Positions 38,850 through 54,195 are shown, counted from the stretch's first letter. The stretch: 64,000 nt of DNA from Megachile rotundata (GCF_050947335.1 NW_027473855.1:62001-126000); one strand, 5' to 3'. A program made the numbers and translations. Notes: generated by a model from the letters alone, not told the origin.

Positions 38850-40930
38850 CGATAATAATAAGAGTAATAACTACAGTAATTGTCGTTCTATCGATCATAT
38901 AAGCATAATAAGGCTAATAATATGAGTTAGAGTGATAATACTGAGAGTAGTGAGTATAGTAATTCTCATTCTATCGATCATATAAGCATAATATGGCTAA
39001 TAATATGAGTTAGATTGATAATAATAACAGTAATAAGTATAGTAACTGTCGTTCTTCGATAATATAAGCATAATATGGCCAATAATATGAGTTAGATTGA
39101 CAATACTAAGAGTAGTGAGTATAGTAATTGTCGTTCTATCGATCATATAAGCATAATATGGCTAATAATATGATATAGATTGATAATAATAAGAGTAATA
39201 AGTATAGTATTTGTCGTTCTATCGATCATGTAAGCATAATATGGCTAATAATACGAGTTAGATTGATAATAATAAGAGTAATAAGTATAGTAATTGTCGT
39301 TCTATCGATCATTTAAGCATAATATGGCTAATAATATGAGTTAGATTGATAATAATAACAGTAATAAGTATAGTAATTGTCGTTCTATCGATAATATAAG
39401 CATAATATGGCTAATAATATGAGTTAGATTGATAATACTAAGAGTAGTGAGTATAGTAATTCTCGTTCTATCCATCATATAAGCATAATATGGCTAATAA
39501 TATGAGTTAGATTGATAATAATAAGAGTAATGAGTATAGTAATTGTAGTTCTATCGATCATATCGGCATAATATGGTTAATAATATGAGTTAGATTCATA
39601 ATAATAAGAGTAATAAGTATAGTAATTGTCGTTCTATCGATCATATAAGCATAATATGGCTAATAATATGAGTTAGATTGATAATACTGAGAGTAGTGAG
39701 TATAGTAATTCTCGTTCTATCGATCATATAAGCATAATATGGCTAATAATATGAGTTAGATTGATAATAATAACAGTAATAAGTATAGTAATTGTAGTTC
39801 TATCGATCATATCGGCATAATATGGCTAATAATATGAGTTAGATCGATAATAATAAGAGTAATAACTACAGTAATTGTCGTTCTATCGATCATATAAGCA
39901 TAATAAGGCTAATAATATGAGTTAGAGTGATAATACTGAGAGTAGTGAGTATAGTAATTCTCATTCTATCGATCATATAAGCATAATATGGCTAATAATA
40001 TGAGTTAGATTGATAATAATAACAGTAATAAGTATAGTAACTGTCGTTCTTCGATAATATAAGCATAATATGGCCAATAATATGAGTTAGATTGACAATA
40101 CTAAGAGTAGTGAGTATAGTAATTGTCGTTCTATCGATCATATAAGCATAATATGGCTAATAATATGATATAGATTGATAATAATAAGAGTAATAAGTAT
40201 AGTATTTGTCGTTCTATCGATCATGTAAGCATAATATGGCTAATAATACGAGTTAGATTGATAATAATAAGAGTAATAAGTATAGTAATTGTCGTTCTAT
40301 CGATCATTTAAGCATAATATGGCTAATAATATGAGTTAGATTGATAATAATAACAGTAATAAGTATAGTAATTGTCGTTCTATCGATAATATAAGCATAA
40401 TATGGCTAATAATATGAGTTAGATTGATAATACTAAGAGTAGTGAGTTTAGTAATTCTCGTTCTATCCATCATATAAGCATAATATGGCTAATAATATGA
40501 GTTAGATTGATAATAATAAGAGTAATGAGTATAGTAATTGTAGTTCTATCGATCATATCGGCATAATATGGCTAATAATATGAGTTAGATCGATAATAAT
40601 AAGAGTAATAACTACAGTAATTGTCGTTCTATCGATCATATAAGCATAATAAGGCTAATAATATGAGTTAGAGTGATAATACTGAGAGTAGTGAGTATAG
40701 TAATTCTCATTCTATCGATCATATAAGCATAATATGGCTAATAATATGAGTTAGATTGATAATAATAACAGTAATAAGTATAGTAACTGTCGTTCTTCGA
40801 TAATATAAGCATAATATGGCCAATAATATGAGTTAGATTGACAATACTAAGAGTAGTGAGTATAGTAATTGTCGTTCTATCGATCATATAAGCATAATAT
40901 GGCTAATAATATGATATAGATTGATAATAA
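38835..40930 (+). repeat. nested local expansion, steps of 995 and 746 bp
   Basis: Three successive units each begin with a GAGTTAGATCGATAAT monomer at 38835, 39830 and 40576, giving steps of twelve and nine monomers. Each contains the AACTACAG, ACTGAG, 82-bp (39044, 40039, 40785) and GATTGACAATACTAAG (39101, 40096, 40842) monomers. The 746-bp step lacks three monomers present in the 995-bp step. GGCCAATAATATG precedes each GACAATAC monomer. Confidence 0.88.
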
Positions 40931-42969
40931 TAAGAGTAATAAGTATAGTAATTGTCGTTCTATCGATAATATAAGCATAATATGGCTAATAATATGAGTT
41001 AGATTGATAATACTAAGAGTAGTGAGTATAGTAATTCTCGTTCTATCCATCATATAAGCATAATATGGCTAATAATATGAGTTAGATTGATAATAATAAG
41101 AGTAATGAGTATAGTAATTGTAGTTCTATCGATCATATCGGCATAATATGGTTAATAATATGAGTTAGATTCATAATAATAAGAGTAATAAGTATAGTAA
41201 TTGTCGTTCTATCGATCATATAAGCATAATATGGCTAATAATATGAGTTAGATTGATAATACTAAGAGTAGTGAGTATAGTAATTCTCGTTCTATCGATC
41301 ATATAAGCATAATATGGCTAATAATATGAGTTAGATTGATAATAATAACAGTAATAAGTATAGTAATTGTCGTTCTATCGATAATATAAGCATAATATGG
41401 CTAATAATATGAGTTAGATTGATAATACTAAGAGTAGTGAGTATAGTAATTCTCGTTCTATCGATCATATAAGCATAATATGGCTAATAATATGAGTTAG
41501 ATTGATAATAATAAGAGTAATAACTACAGTAATTGTCGTTCTATCGATCATATAAGCATAATAAGGCTAATAATATGAGTTAGATTGATAATAATAAGAG
41601 TAATAAGTATAGTAATTGTCGTTCTCTCGATCATATAAGCCTAATATGGCTAATAATATGAGTTAGAGTGATAATACTAAGAGTAGTGAGTATTGTAATT
41701 CTCATTCTATCGATCATTTAAGCATAATATGGCTAATAATATGAGTTAGATTGATAATAATAACAGTAATAAGTATAGTAATTGTCGTTCTATCGATAAT
41801 ATAACCATAATATGGCTAATAATATGAGTTAGATTGATAATACTAAGAGTAGTGAGTATAGTAATTCTCGTTCTATCGATCATATAAGCATAATATGGCT
41901 AATAATATGAGTTAGATTGATAGTAATAAGAGTAATAAGTATAGTAATTGTCGTTCTATCGATCATATAAGCATAATAAGGCTAATAATATGAGTTAGAG
42001 TGATAATACTAAGAGTAGTGAGTATAGTAATTCTCATTCTATCGATCATTTAAGCATAATATGGCTAATAATATGAGTTAGATTGATAATAATAACAGTA
42101 ATAAGTATAGTAATTGTCGTTCTATCGATCATTTAAGCATAATATGGGTAATAATATGAGTCAGATTGATAATAATAACAGTAATAAGTATAGTAATTGT
42201 CGTTCTATCGATAATATAAGCATAATATAGCTAATAATATGAGTTAGATTGATAATACTAAGAGTAGTGAGTATAGTAGTTCTCGTTCTATCGATCATAT
42301 AAGCATAATATGGCTAATAATATGAGTTAGATTGATAGTAATAAGAGTAATAAGTATAGTAATTGTCGTTCTATCGATCATATAAGCATAATAAGGCTAA
42401 TAATATGAGTTAGAGTGATAATACTAAGAGTAGTGAGTATAGTAATTCTCATTCTATCGATCATTTAAGCATAATATGGCTAATAATATGAGTTAGATTG
42501 ATAATAATAACAGTAATAAGTATAGTAATTGTCGTTCTATCGATCATTTTAGCATAATATGGGTAATAATATGAGTCAGATTGATAATAATAACAGTAAT
42601 AAGTATAGTAATTGTCGTTCTATCGATAATATAAGCATAATATAGCTAATAATATGAGTTAGATTGATAATACTAAGAGTAGTGAGTATAGTAGTTCTCG
42701 TTCTATCGATCATATAAGCATAATATGGCTAATAATATGAGTTAGATTGATAATAATAAGAGTAATAAGTATAGTAATTGTCGTTCTATCGATCATATAA
42801 GCATAATATGGCTAATAATATGAGTTAGATTGATAATACTAAGAGTAGTGAGTATAGTAATTGTCGTTCTATCGATAATATAAGCATAATATGGCTAATA
42901 ATATGAGGTAGATTGATAATACTAAGAGTAGTGAGTATAGTAGTTCTCGTTCTATCGATCATATAAGCA

Positions 42970-44930
42970 TAATATGGCTAATAATATGAGTTAGATTGAT
43001 AATAATAAGAGTAATAAGTATAGTAATTGTCGTTCTATCGATCATTTAAGCATAATATGGGTAATAATATGAGTCAGATTGATAATAATAACAGTAATAA
43101 GTATAGTAATTGTCGTTCTATCGATAATATAAGCATAATATGGCTAATAATATGAGGTAGATTGATAATACTAAGAGTAGCTGAGCATAGTAGTTCTCGT
43201 TCTATCGATCATATAAGCATAATATGGCTAATAATATGAGTTAGATTGATAATAATAAGAGTAATAAGTATAGTAATTGTCGTTCTATCGATCATTTAAG
43301 CATAATATGGGTAATAATATGAGTCAGATTGATAATAATAACAGTAATAAGTATAGTAATTGTCGTTCTATCGATCATATAAGCATAATATGGCTAATAA
43401 TATGAGTTAGATTGATAATACTAAGAGTAGTGAATATAGTAATTCTCGTTCTATCGATCATATAAGCATAATATGGCTAATAATATGAGTTAGATTGATA
43501 ATAATAAGAGTAATGAGTATAGTAATTCTCGTTCTATCGATCATATAAGCATAATATGGCTAATAATATGAGTTAGATTGATAATAATAAGAGTAATGAG
43601 TATAGTAATTGTAGATCTATCGATCATTTAAGCATAATATGGCTAATAATATGAGTTAGAGTGATAATACTGAGAGTAGTGAGTATAGTAATTCTCATTC
43701 TATCGATCATATAAGCATAATATGGCTAATAATATGAGTTAGATTGATAATAATAAGAGTAATGGGTATAGTAATTGTAGTTCTATCGATCATATAAGCA
43801 AAATATGGCTAATAATATGAGTTAGATTGATAATAATAAGAGTAATAACTACAGTAATTGTCGTTCTATCGATCATATAAGCATAATAAGGCTAATAATA
43901 TGAGTTAGATTGATAATAATAACAGTAATAAGTATAGTAATTGTCGTTCTATCGATCATTTAAGCATAATATGGGTAATAATATGAGTCAGATTGATAAT
44001 AATAACAGTAATAAGTATAGTAATTGTCGTTCTATCGATAATATAAGCATAATATGGCTAATAATATGAGTTAGATTGATAATACTAAGAGTAGTGAGTA
44101 TAGTAGTTCTCGTTCTATCGATCATATAAGCATAATATGGCTAATAATATGAGTTAGATTGATAATAATAAGAGTAATGGGTATAGTAATTGTAGATCTA
44201 TCGATCATTTAAGCATAATATGGCTAATAATATGAGTTAGATTGATAATAATAACAGTAATAAGTATAGTAATTGTCGTTCTATCGATCATATAAGCATA
44301 ATATGGCTAATAATATGAGTTAGATTGATAATAATAAGAGTAATAAGTATAGTAATTGTCGTTCTATCGATCATATAAGCATAATATGGCTAATAATATG
44401 AGTTAGATTGATAATACTAAGAGTAGTGAGTATAGTAATTCTCGTTCTATCGATCATATAAGCATAATATGGCTAATAATATGAGTTAGATTGATAATAC
44501 TAAGAGTAGTGAGTATAGTAATTCTCGTTCTATCGATCATATAAGCATAATATGGCTAATAATATGAGTTAGATTGATAGTAATAAGAGTAATAAGTATA
44601 GTAATTGTCGTTCTATCGATCATATAAGCATAATAAGGCTAATAATATGAGTTAGAGTGATAATACTAAGAGTAGTGAGTATAGTAATTCTCATTCTATC
44701 GATCATTTAAGCATAATATGGCTAATAATATGAGTTAGATTGATAATAATAACAGTAATAAGTATAGTAATTGTCGTTCTATCGATCATTTAAGCATAAT
44801 ATGGGTAATAATATGAGTCAGATTGATAATAATAACAGTAATAAGTATAGTAATTGTCGTTCTATCGATAAGATAAGCATAATATGGCTAATAATATGAG
44901 TTAGATTGATAATACTAAGAGTAGTGAGTA
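42970..44930 (+). repeat. 1.95-kb block, copies at about 46123-48083 and 53838-55790
   Basis: The offsets are 3153 bp and then 7715 bp. The key rare marker is CATATAAGCAAAATATGG at 43798, 46951 and 54666, a form distinct from the CCTATAAGCAAAATATGG seen in the first 19 kb. GAGGTAG, the two consecutive ctcg-type monomers and the GATAGTAATAAG monomer are in the same order in all three. The first copy alone has the 84-bp monomer at 43148 and GATAAGATAAGC near 44869. Confidence 0.87.
43148..43231 (+). repeat. 84-bp monomer (extra C, AGTAGCTGAGC)
   Basis: A C inserted after AGAGTAG and a T-to-C change give AGTAGCTGAGCATAG in place of AGTAGTGAGTATAG. It is the only copy of this change in the window. 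It is absent from the matching monomers in the related blocks at 46.3 and 54.0 kb, so it arose after those duplications or is a sequencing error. Confidence 0.9.
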
Positions 44931-45471
44931 TAGTAGTTCTCGTTCTATCGATCATATAAGCATAATATGGCTAATAATATGAGTTAGATTGATAATAATA
45001 AGAGTAATGGGTATAGTAATTGTAGATCTATCGATCATTTAAGCATAATATGGCTAATAATATGAGTTAGATTGATAAAAATAACAGTAATAAGTATAGT
45101 AATTGTCGTTCTATCGATAATATAACCATAATATGGCTAGTAATATGAGTTAGATTGATAATACTAAGAGTAGTGCGTATAGTAATTCTCGTTCTATCGA
45201 TCATATAAGCATAATATGGCTAATAATATGAGTTAGATTTATAATAATAAGAGTAATAACTACAGTAATTGTCGTTCTATCGATCATATAAGCATAATAA
45301 GGCTAATAATATGAGTTAGAGTGATAATACTGAGAGTAGTGAGTATAGTAATTCTCATTCTATCGATCATATAAGCATAATATGGCTAATAATATGAGTT
45401 AGATTGATAATAATAACAGTAATAAGTATAGTAGCTGTCGTTCTTCGATAATATAAGCATAATATGGCTAA
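44643..45471 (+). repeat. chimeric cassette, m1 replaced
   Basis: Cassette m2-m10 are present, but the first position holds an AGAGTGATAATACTAAG/CTCATTC/CATTTAAG monomer and not the AGATCT-bearing m1. The 82-bp monomer has AGCTG (45433). The next monomer is GAGTATGGTAATTG and not the 84-bp GTTAATTG form, so this copy may keep the state before the T insertion. Confidence 0.83.
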
Positions 45472-48127
45472 TAATATGAGTTAGATTGATAATACTAAGA
45501 GTAGTGAGTATGGTAATTGTCGTTCTATCGATCATATAAGCATAATATGGCTAATAATATGATATAGATTGATAATAATAAGAGTAATAAGTATAGTATT
45601 TGTCGTTCTATCGATCATGTAAGCATAATATGGCTAATAATACGAGTTAGATTGATAATAATAAGAGTAATAAGTATAGTAATTGTCGTTCTATCGATCA
45701 TTTAAGCATAATATGGCTAATAATATGAGTTAGATTGATAATAATAACAGTAATAAGTATACTAATTGTCGTTCTATCGATAATATAAGCATAATATGGC
45801 CAATAATATGAGCTAGATTGATAATACTAAGAGTAGTGAGTATAGTAGTTCTCGTTCCATCGATCATATAAGCATAATATGGCTAATAATATGAGTTAGA
45901 TTGATAATAATAAGAGTAATAAGTATAGTAATTATCGTTCTATCGATCATTTAAGCATAATATGGCTAATAATATGAGTTAGATTGATAATAATAAGAGT
46001 AATGAGTATAGTAATTGTAGTTCTATCGATCATATCTGCATAATATGGTTAATAATATGAGTTAGATTGATAATAAAACGAGTAGTAAGTATAGTATTTG
46101 TCGTTCTATCGATCATATAAGCATAATATGGCTAATAATATGAGTTAGATTGATAATAATAAGAGTAATAAGTATAGTAATTGTCGTTCTATCGATCATT
46201 TAAGCATAATATGGGTAATAATATGTGTCAGATTGATAATAATAACAGTAATAAGTATAGTAATTGTCGTTCTATCGATAATATAAGCATAATATGGCTA
46301 ATAATATGAGGTAGATTGATAATACTAAGAGTAGTGAGTATAGTAGTTCTCGTTCTATCGATCATATAAGCATAATATGGCTAATAATATGAGTTATATT
46401 GATAATAATAAGAGTAATAAGTATAGTAATTGTCGTTCTATCGATCATTTAAGCATAATATGGGTAATAATATGAGTCAGATTGATAATAATAACAGTAA
46501 TAAGTATAGTAATTGTCGTTCTATCGATCATATAAGCATAATATGGCTAATAATATGAGTTAGATTGATAATACTAAGAGTAGTGAGTATAGTAATTCTC
46601 GTTCTATCGATCATATAAGCATAATATGGCTAATAATATGAGTTAGATTGATAATAATAAGAGTAATGAGTATAGTAATTCTCGTTCTATCGATCATATA
46701 AGCATAATATGGCTAATAATATGAGTTAGATTGATAATAATAAGAGTAATGAGTATAGTAATTGTAGATCTATCGATCATTTAAGCATAATATGGCTAAT
46801 AATATGAGTTAGAGTGATAATACTGAGAGTAGTGAGTATAGTAATTCTCATTCTATCGATCATATAAGCATAATATGGCTAATAATATGAGTTAGATTGA
46901 TAATAATAAGAGTAATGGGTATAGTAATTGTAGTTCTATCGATCATATAAGCAAAATATGGCTAATAATATGAGTTAGATTGATAATAATAAGAGTAATA
47001 ACTACAGTAATTGTCGTTCTATCGATCATATAAGCATAATAAGGCTAATAATATGAGTTAGATTGATAATAATAACAGTAATAAGTATAGTAATTGTCGT
47101 TCTATCGATCATTTAAGCATAATATGGGTAATAATATGAGTCAGATTGATAATAATAACAGTAATAAGTATAGTAATTGTCGTTCTATCGATAATATAAG
47201 CATAATATGGCTAATAATATGAGTTAGATTGATAATACTAAGAGTAGTGAGTATAGTAGTTCTCGTTCTATCGATCATATAAGCATAATATGGCTAATAA
47301 TATGAGTTAGATTGATAATAATAAGAGTAATGGGTATAGTAATTGTAGATCTATCGATCATTTAAGCATAATATGGCTAATAATATGAGTTAGATTGATA
47401 ATAATAACAGTAATAAGTATAGTAATTGTCGTTCTATCGATCATATAAGCATAATATGGCTAATAATATGAGTTAGATTGATAATAATAAGAGTAATAAG
47501 TATAGTAATTGTCGTTCTATCGATCATATAAGCATAATATGGCTAATAATATGAGTTAGATTGATAATACTAAGAGTAGTGAGTATAGTAATTCTCGTTC
47601 TATCGATCATATAAGCATAATATGGCTAATAATATGAGTTAGATTGATAATACTAAGAGTAGTGAGTATAGTAATTCTCGTTCTATCGATCATATAAGCA
47701 TAATATGGCTAATAATATGAGTTAGATTGATAGTAATAAGAGTAATAAGTATAGTAATTGTCGTTCTATCGATCATATAAGCATAATAAGGCTAATAATA
47801 TGAGTTAGAGTGATAATACTAAGAGTAGTGAGTATAGTAATTCTCATTCTATCGATCATTTAAGCATAATATGGCTAATAATATGAGTTAGATTGATAAT
47901 AATAACAGTAATAAGTATAGTAATTGTCGTTCTATCGATCATTTTAGCATAATATGGGTAATAATATGAGTCAGATTGATAATAATAACAGTAATAAGTA
48001 TAGTAATTGTCGTTCTATCGATAATATAAGCATAATATAGCTAATAATATGAGTTAGATTGATAATACTAAGAGTAGTGAGTATAGTAATTCTCGTTCTA
48101 TCGATCCTATAAGCATAATATGGCTAA

Positions 48128-48956
48128 TAATATGAGTTAGATTGATAATAATAAGAGTAATGAGTATAGTAATTGTAGATCTATCGATCATTTAAGCATA
48201 ATATGGCTAATAATATGAGTTAGATTGATAATAATAACAATAATAAGTATAGTAATTGTCGTTCTATCGATCATTTAAGCATAATATGGGTAATAATATG
48301 AGTCAGATTGATAATAATAACAGTAATAAGTATAGTAATTGTCGTTCTATCGATAATATAAGCATAATATGGCTAATAATATGAGTTAGATTGATAATAC
48401 TAAGAGTAGTGAGTATAGTAGTTCTCGTTCTATCGATCATATAAGCATAATATGGCTAATAATATGAGTTAGATTGATAATAATAAGAGTAATGGGTATA
48501 GTAATTGTAGATCTATCGATCATTTAAGCATAATATGGCTAATAATATGAGTTAGATTGATAAAAATAACAGTAATAAGTATAGTAATTGTCGTTCTATC
48601 GATAATATAACCATAATATGGCTAGTAATATGAGTTAGATTGATAATACTAAGAGTAGTGCGTATAGTAATTCTCGTTCTATCGATCATATAAGCATAAT
48701 ATGGCTAATAATATGAGTTAGATTTATAATAATAAGAGTAATAACTACAGTAATTGTCGTTCTATCGATCATATAAGCATAATAAGGCTAATAATATGAG
48801 TTAGAGTGATAATACTGAGAGTAGTGAGTATAGTAATTCTCATTCTATCGATCATATAAGCATAATATGGCTAATAATATGAGTTAGATTGATAATAATA
48901 ACAGTAATAAGTATAGTAACTGTCGTTCTTCGATAATATAAGCATAATATGGCTAA
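48128..48956 (+). repeat. ten-monomer cassette, copy 8
   Basis: The full m1-m10 order is present. Its m2 has the rare AATAACAATAATAAG change, shared with the cassette 1410 bp later and with a monomer near 52050. It is followed by a monomer ending ATAAGTATAATATGG and then a GAGGTAG monomer. Confidence 0.92.
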
Positions 48957-49537
48957 TAATATGAGTTAGATTGATAATACTAAGAGTAGTGAGTATAGTA
49001 ATTGTCGTTCTATCGATAATATAAGTATAATATGGCTAATAATATGAGGTAGATTGATAATACTAAGAGTAGTGAGTATAGTAGTTCTCGTTCTATCGAT
49101 CATATAAGCATAATATGGCTAATAATATGAGTTAGATTGATAATAATAACAGTAATAAGTATAGTAATTGTCGTTCTATCGATCATTTTAGCATAATATG
49201 GGTAATAATATGAGTCAGATTGATAATAATAACAGTAATAAGTATAGTAATTGTCGTTCTATCGATAATATAAGCATAATATAGCTAATAATATGAGTTA
49301 GATTGATAATACTAAGAGTAGTGAGTATAGTAGTTCTCGTTCTATCGATCATATAAGCATAATATGGCTGATAATATGAGTTAGATTGATAATAATAAGA
49401 GTAATAAGTATAGTAATTGTCGTTCTATCGATCATATAAGCATAATATGGCTAATAATATGAGTTAGATTGATAATACTAAGAGTAGTGAGTATAGTAAT
49501 TCTCGTTCTATCGATCCTATAAGCATAATATGGCTAA

Positions 49538-50366
49538 TAATATGAGTTAGATTGATAATAATAAGAGTAATGAGTATAGTAATTGTAGATCTATCGATCA
49601 TTTAAGCATAATATGGCTAATAATATGAGTTAGATTGATAATAATAACAATAATAAGTATAGTAATTGTCGTTCTATCGATCATTTAGGCATAATATGGG
49701 TAATAATATGAGTCAGATTGATAATAATAACAGTAATAAGTATAGTAATTGTCGTTCTATCGATAATATAAGCATAATATGGCTAATAATATGAGTTAGA
49801 TTGATAATACTAAGAGTAGTGAGTATAGTAGTTCTCGTTCTATCGATCATATAAGCATAATATGGCTAATAATATGAGTTAGATTGATAATAATAAGAGT
49901 AATGGGTATAGTAATTGTAGATCTATCGATCATTTAAGCATAATATGGCTAATAATATGAGTTAGATTGATAAAAATAACAGTAATAAGTATAGTAATTG
50001 TCGTTCTATCGATAATATAACCATAATATGGCTAGTAATATGAGTTAGATTGATAATACTAAGAGTAGTGCGTATAGTAATTCTCGTTCTATCGATCATA
50101 TAAGCATAATATGGCTAATAATATGAGTTAGATTTATAATAATAAGAGTAATAACTACAGTAATTGTCGTTCTATCGATCATATAAGCATAATAAGGCTA
50201 ATAATATGAGTTAGAGTGATAATACTGAGAGTAGTGAGTATAGTAATTCTCATTCTATCGATCATATAAGCATAATATGGCTAATAATATGAGTTAGATT
50301 GATAATAATAACAGTAATAAGTATAGTAACTGTCGTTCTTCGATAATATAAGCATAATATGGCTAA
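49538..50366 (+). repeat. ten-monomer cassette, copy 9
   Basis: The full m1-m10 order is present, with AATAACAATAATAAG in m2 and a private CATTTAGGC change in the same monomer. It is 1410 bp after copy 8 and is followed by ATCGATAAT and GAGGTAG monomers. Confidence 0.92.
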
Positions 50367-51943
50367 TAATATGAGTTAGATTGATAATACTAAGAGTAGT
50401 GAGTATAGTAATTGTCGTTCTATCGATAATATAAGCATAATATGGCTAATAATATGAGGTAGATTGATAATACTAAGAGTAGTGAGTATAGTAGTTCTCG
50501 TTCTATCGATCATATAAGCATAATATGGCTAATAATATGAGTTAGATTGATAATAATAAGAGTAATAAGTATAGTAATTGTCGTTCTATCGATCATTTAA
50601 GCATAATATGGGTAATAATATGAGTCAGATTGATAATAATAACAGTAATAAGTATAGTAATTGTCGTTCTATCGATAATATAAGCATAATATGGCTAATA
50701 ATATGAGGTAGATTGATAATACTAAGAGTAGTGAGTATAGTAGTTCTCGTTCTATCGATCATATAAGCATAATATGGCTAATAATATGAGTTAGATTGAT
50801 AATAATAAGAGTAATAAGTATAGTAATTGTCGTTCTATCGATCATTTAAGCATAATATGGGTAATAATATGAGTCAGATTGATAATAATAACAGTAATAA
50901 GTATAGTAATTGTCGTTCTATCGATCATATAAGCATAATATGGCTAATAATATGAGTTAGATTGATAATACTAAGAGTAGTGAGTATAGTAATTCTCGTT
51001 CTATCGATCATATAAGCATAATATGGCTAATAATATGAGTTAGATTGATAATACTAAGAGTAGTGAGTATAGTAATTGTCGTTCTATCGATAATATAAGT
51101 ATAATATGGCTAATAATATGAGGTAGATTGATAATACTAAGAGTAGTGAGTATAGTAGTTCTCGTTCTATCGATCATATAAGCATAATATGGCTAATAAT
51201 ATGAGTTAGATTGATAATAATAACAGTAATAAGTATAGTAATTGTCGTTCTATCGATCATTTTAGCATAATATGGGTAATAATATGAGTCAGATTGATAA
51301 TAATAACAGTAATAAGTATAGTAATTGTCGTTCTATCGATAATATAAGCATAATATAACTAATAATATGAGTTAGATTGATAATACTAAGAGTAGTGAGT
51401 ATAGTAGTTCTCGTTCTATCGATCATATAAGCATAATATGGCTGATAATATGAGTTAGATTGATAATAATAAGAGTAATAAGTATAGTAATTGTCGTTCT
51501 ATCGATCATATAAGCATAATATGGCTAATAATATGAGTTAGATTGATAATACTAAGAGTAGTGAGTATAGTAATTCTCGTTCTATCGATCCTATAAGCAT
51601 AATATGGCTAATAATATGAGTTAGATTGATAATAATAAGAGTAATGAGTATAGTAATTGTAGATCTATCGATCATTTAAGCATAATATGGCTAATAATAT
51701 GAGTTAGATTGATAATAATAAGAGTAATAAGTATAGTAATTGTCGTTCTATCGATCATTTAAGCATAATATGGGTAATAATATGAGTCAGATTGATAATA
51801 ATAACAGTAATAAGTATAGTAATTGTCGTTCTATCGATAATATAAGCATAATATGGCTAATAATATGAGGTAGATTGATAATACTAAGAGTAGTGAGTAT
51901 AGTAGTTCTCGTTCTATCGATCATATAAGCATAATATGGCTAA

Positions 51944-52772
51944 TAATATGAGTTAGATTGATAATAATAAGAGTAATAAGTATAGTAATTGTCGTTCTAT
52001 CGATCATTTAAGCATAATATGGGTAATAATATGAGTCAGATTGATAATAATAACAATAATAAGTATAGTAATTGTCGTTCTATCGATCATTTAAGCATAA
52101 TATGGGTAATAATATGAGTCAGATTGATAATAATAACAGTAATAAGTATAGTAATTGTCGTTCTATCGATAATATAAGCATAATATGGCTAATAATATGA
52201 GTTAGATTGATAATACTAAGAGTAGTGAGTATAGTAGTTCTCGTTCTATCGATCATATAAGCATAATATGGCTAATAATATGAGTTAGATTGATAATAAT
52301 AAGAGTAATGGGTATAGTAATTGTAGATCTATCGATCATTTAAGCATAATATGGCTAATAATATGAGTTAGATTGATAAAAATAACAGTAATAAGTATAG
52401 TAATTGTCGTTCTATCGATAATATAACCATAATATGGCTAGTAATATGAGTTAGATTGATAATACTAAGAGTAGTGCGTATAGTAATTCTCGTTCTATCG
52501 ATCATATAAGCATAATATGGCTAATAATATGAGTTAGATTTATAATAATAAGAGTAATAACTACAGTAATTGTCGTTCTATCGATCATATAAGCATAATA
52601 AGGCTAATAATATGAGTTAGAGTGATAATACTGAGAGTAGTGAGTATAGTAATTCTCATTCTATCGATCATATAAGCATAATATGGCTAATAATATGAGT
52701 TAGATTGATAATAATAACAGTAATAAGTATAGTAACTGTCGTTCTTCGATAATATAAGCATAATATGGCTAA
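51944..52772 (+). repeat. chimeric cassette with altered m1 and m2
   Basis: m3-m10 are normal. The first monomer is an ordinary AATAAGAGTAATAAG/CATTTAAG/GGGTA type without AGATCT. The second combines GTCAG with AACAATAATAAG, so it looks like an m3-type head on the m2 body of copies 8 and 9. The last three monomers take part in the 912-bp duplication to the right. Confidence 0.8.
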
Positions 52773-54195
52773 TAATATGAGTTAGATTGATAATACTAAG
52801 AGTAGTGAGTATAGTAATTGTCGTTCTATCGATAATATAAGCATAATATGGCTAATAATATGAGGTAGATTGATAATACTAAGAGTAGTGAGTATAGTAG
52901 TTCTCGTTCTATCGATCATATAAGCATAATATGGCTAATAATATGAGTTAGATTGATAATAATAAGAGTAATAAGTATAGTAATTGTCGTTCTATCGATC
53001 ATTTAAGCATAATATGGGTAATAATATGAGTCAGATTGATAATAATAACAGTAATAAGTATAGTAATTGTCGTTCTATCGATAATATAAGCATAATATGG
53101 CTAATAATATGAGGTAGATTGATAATACTAAGAGTAGTGAGTATAGTAGTTCTCGTTCTATCGATCATATAAGCATAATATGGCTAATAATATGAGTTAG
53201 ATTGATAATAATAAGAGTAATAAGTATAGTAATTGTCGTTCTATCGATCATTTAAGCATAATATGGGTAATAATATGAGTTAGAGTGATAATACTGAGAG
53301 TAGTGAGTATAGTAATTCTCATTCTATCGATCATATAAGCATAATATGGCTAATAATATGAGTTAGATTGATAATAATAAGAGTAATGGGTATAGTAATT
53401 GTAGTTCTATCGATCATATAAGCATAATATGGCTAATAATATGAGTTAGATTTATAATAATAAGAGTAATAACTACAGTAATTGTCGTTCTATCGATCAT
53501 ATAAGCATAATAAGGCTAATAATATGAGTTAGAGTGATAATACTGAGAGTAGTGAGTATAGTAATTCTCATTCTATCGATCATATAAGCATAATATGGCT
53601 AATAATATGAGTTAGATTGATAATAATAACAGTAATAAGTATAGTAACTGTCGTTCTTCGATAATATAAGCATAATATGGCTAATAATATGAGTTAGATT
53701 GATAATACTAAGAGTAGTGAGTATAGTAATTGTCGTTCTATCGATAATATAAGCATAATATGGCTAATAATATGAGGTAGATTGATAATACTAAGAGTAG
53801 TGAGTATAGTAGTTCTCGTTCTATCGATCATATAAGCATAATATGGCTAATAATATGAGTTAGATTGATAATAATAAGAGTAATAAGTATAGTAATTGTC
53901 GTTCTATCGATCATTTAAGCATAATATGGGTAATAATATGAGTCAGATTGATAATAATAACAGTAATAAGTATAGTAATTGTCGTTCTATCGATAATATA
54001 AGCATAATATGGCTAATAATATGAGGTAGATTGATAATACTAAGAGTAGTGAGTATAGTAGTTCTCGTTCTATCGATCATATAAGCATAATATGGCTAAT
54101 AATATGAGTTAGATTGATAATAATAAGAGTAATAAGTATAGTAATTGTCGTTCTATCGATCATTTAAGCATAATATGGGTAATAATATGAGTCAG
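52525..54195 (+). repeat. 912-bp tandem duplication (eleven monomers)
   Basis: 52525-53283 matches 53437-54195. The string is GATTTATAAT, ACTGAG/CTCATTC, the 82-bp monomer (52734 and 53646), then alternating GAGGTAG/GTAGTTCTCG, AATAAGAG and GTCAG monomers. The units are joined by two monomers, AGAGTGATAATACTGAG and AATGGGTATAG/GTAGTTC (about 53272-53436). Confidence 0.85.

Larger units (their letters stand above)
48045..50560 (+). repeat. 1.1-kb duplication at 1410-bp offset
   Basis: 48045-49150 matches 49455-50560, at seventeen monomers including one of 82 bp. AATAACAATAAT sits near 48231 and 49641, and the 82-bp marker at 48918 and 50328. About 300 bp (49151-49454) between the copies is related to 13.5 kb and 21.2 kb (CTGAT at 49368). 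Part of this interval (about 48960-49640) is repeated again at about 51034-51714 (offset 2074 bp). Confidence 0.85.
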
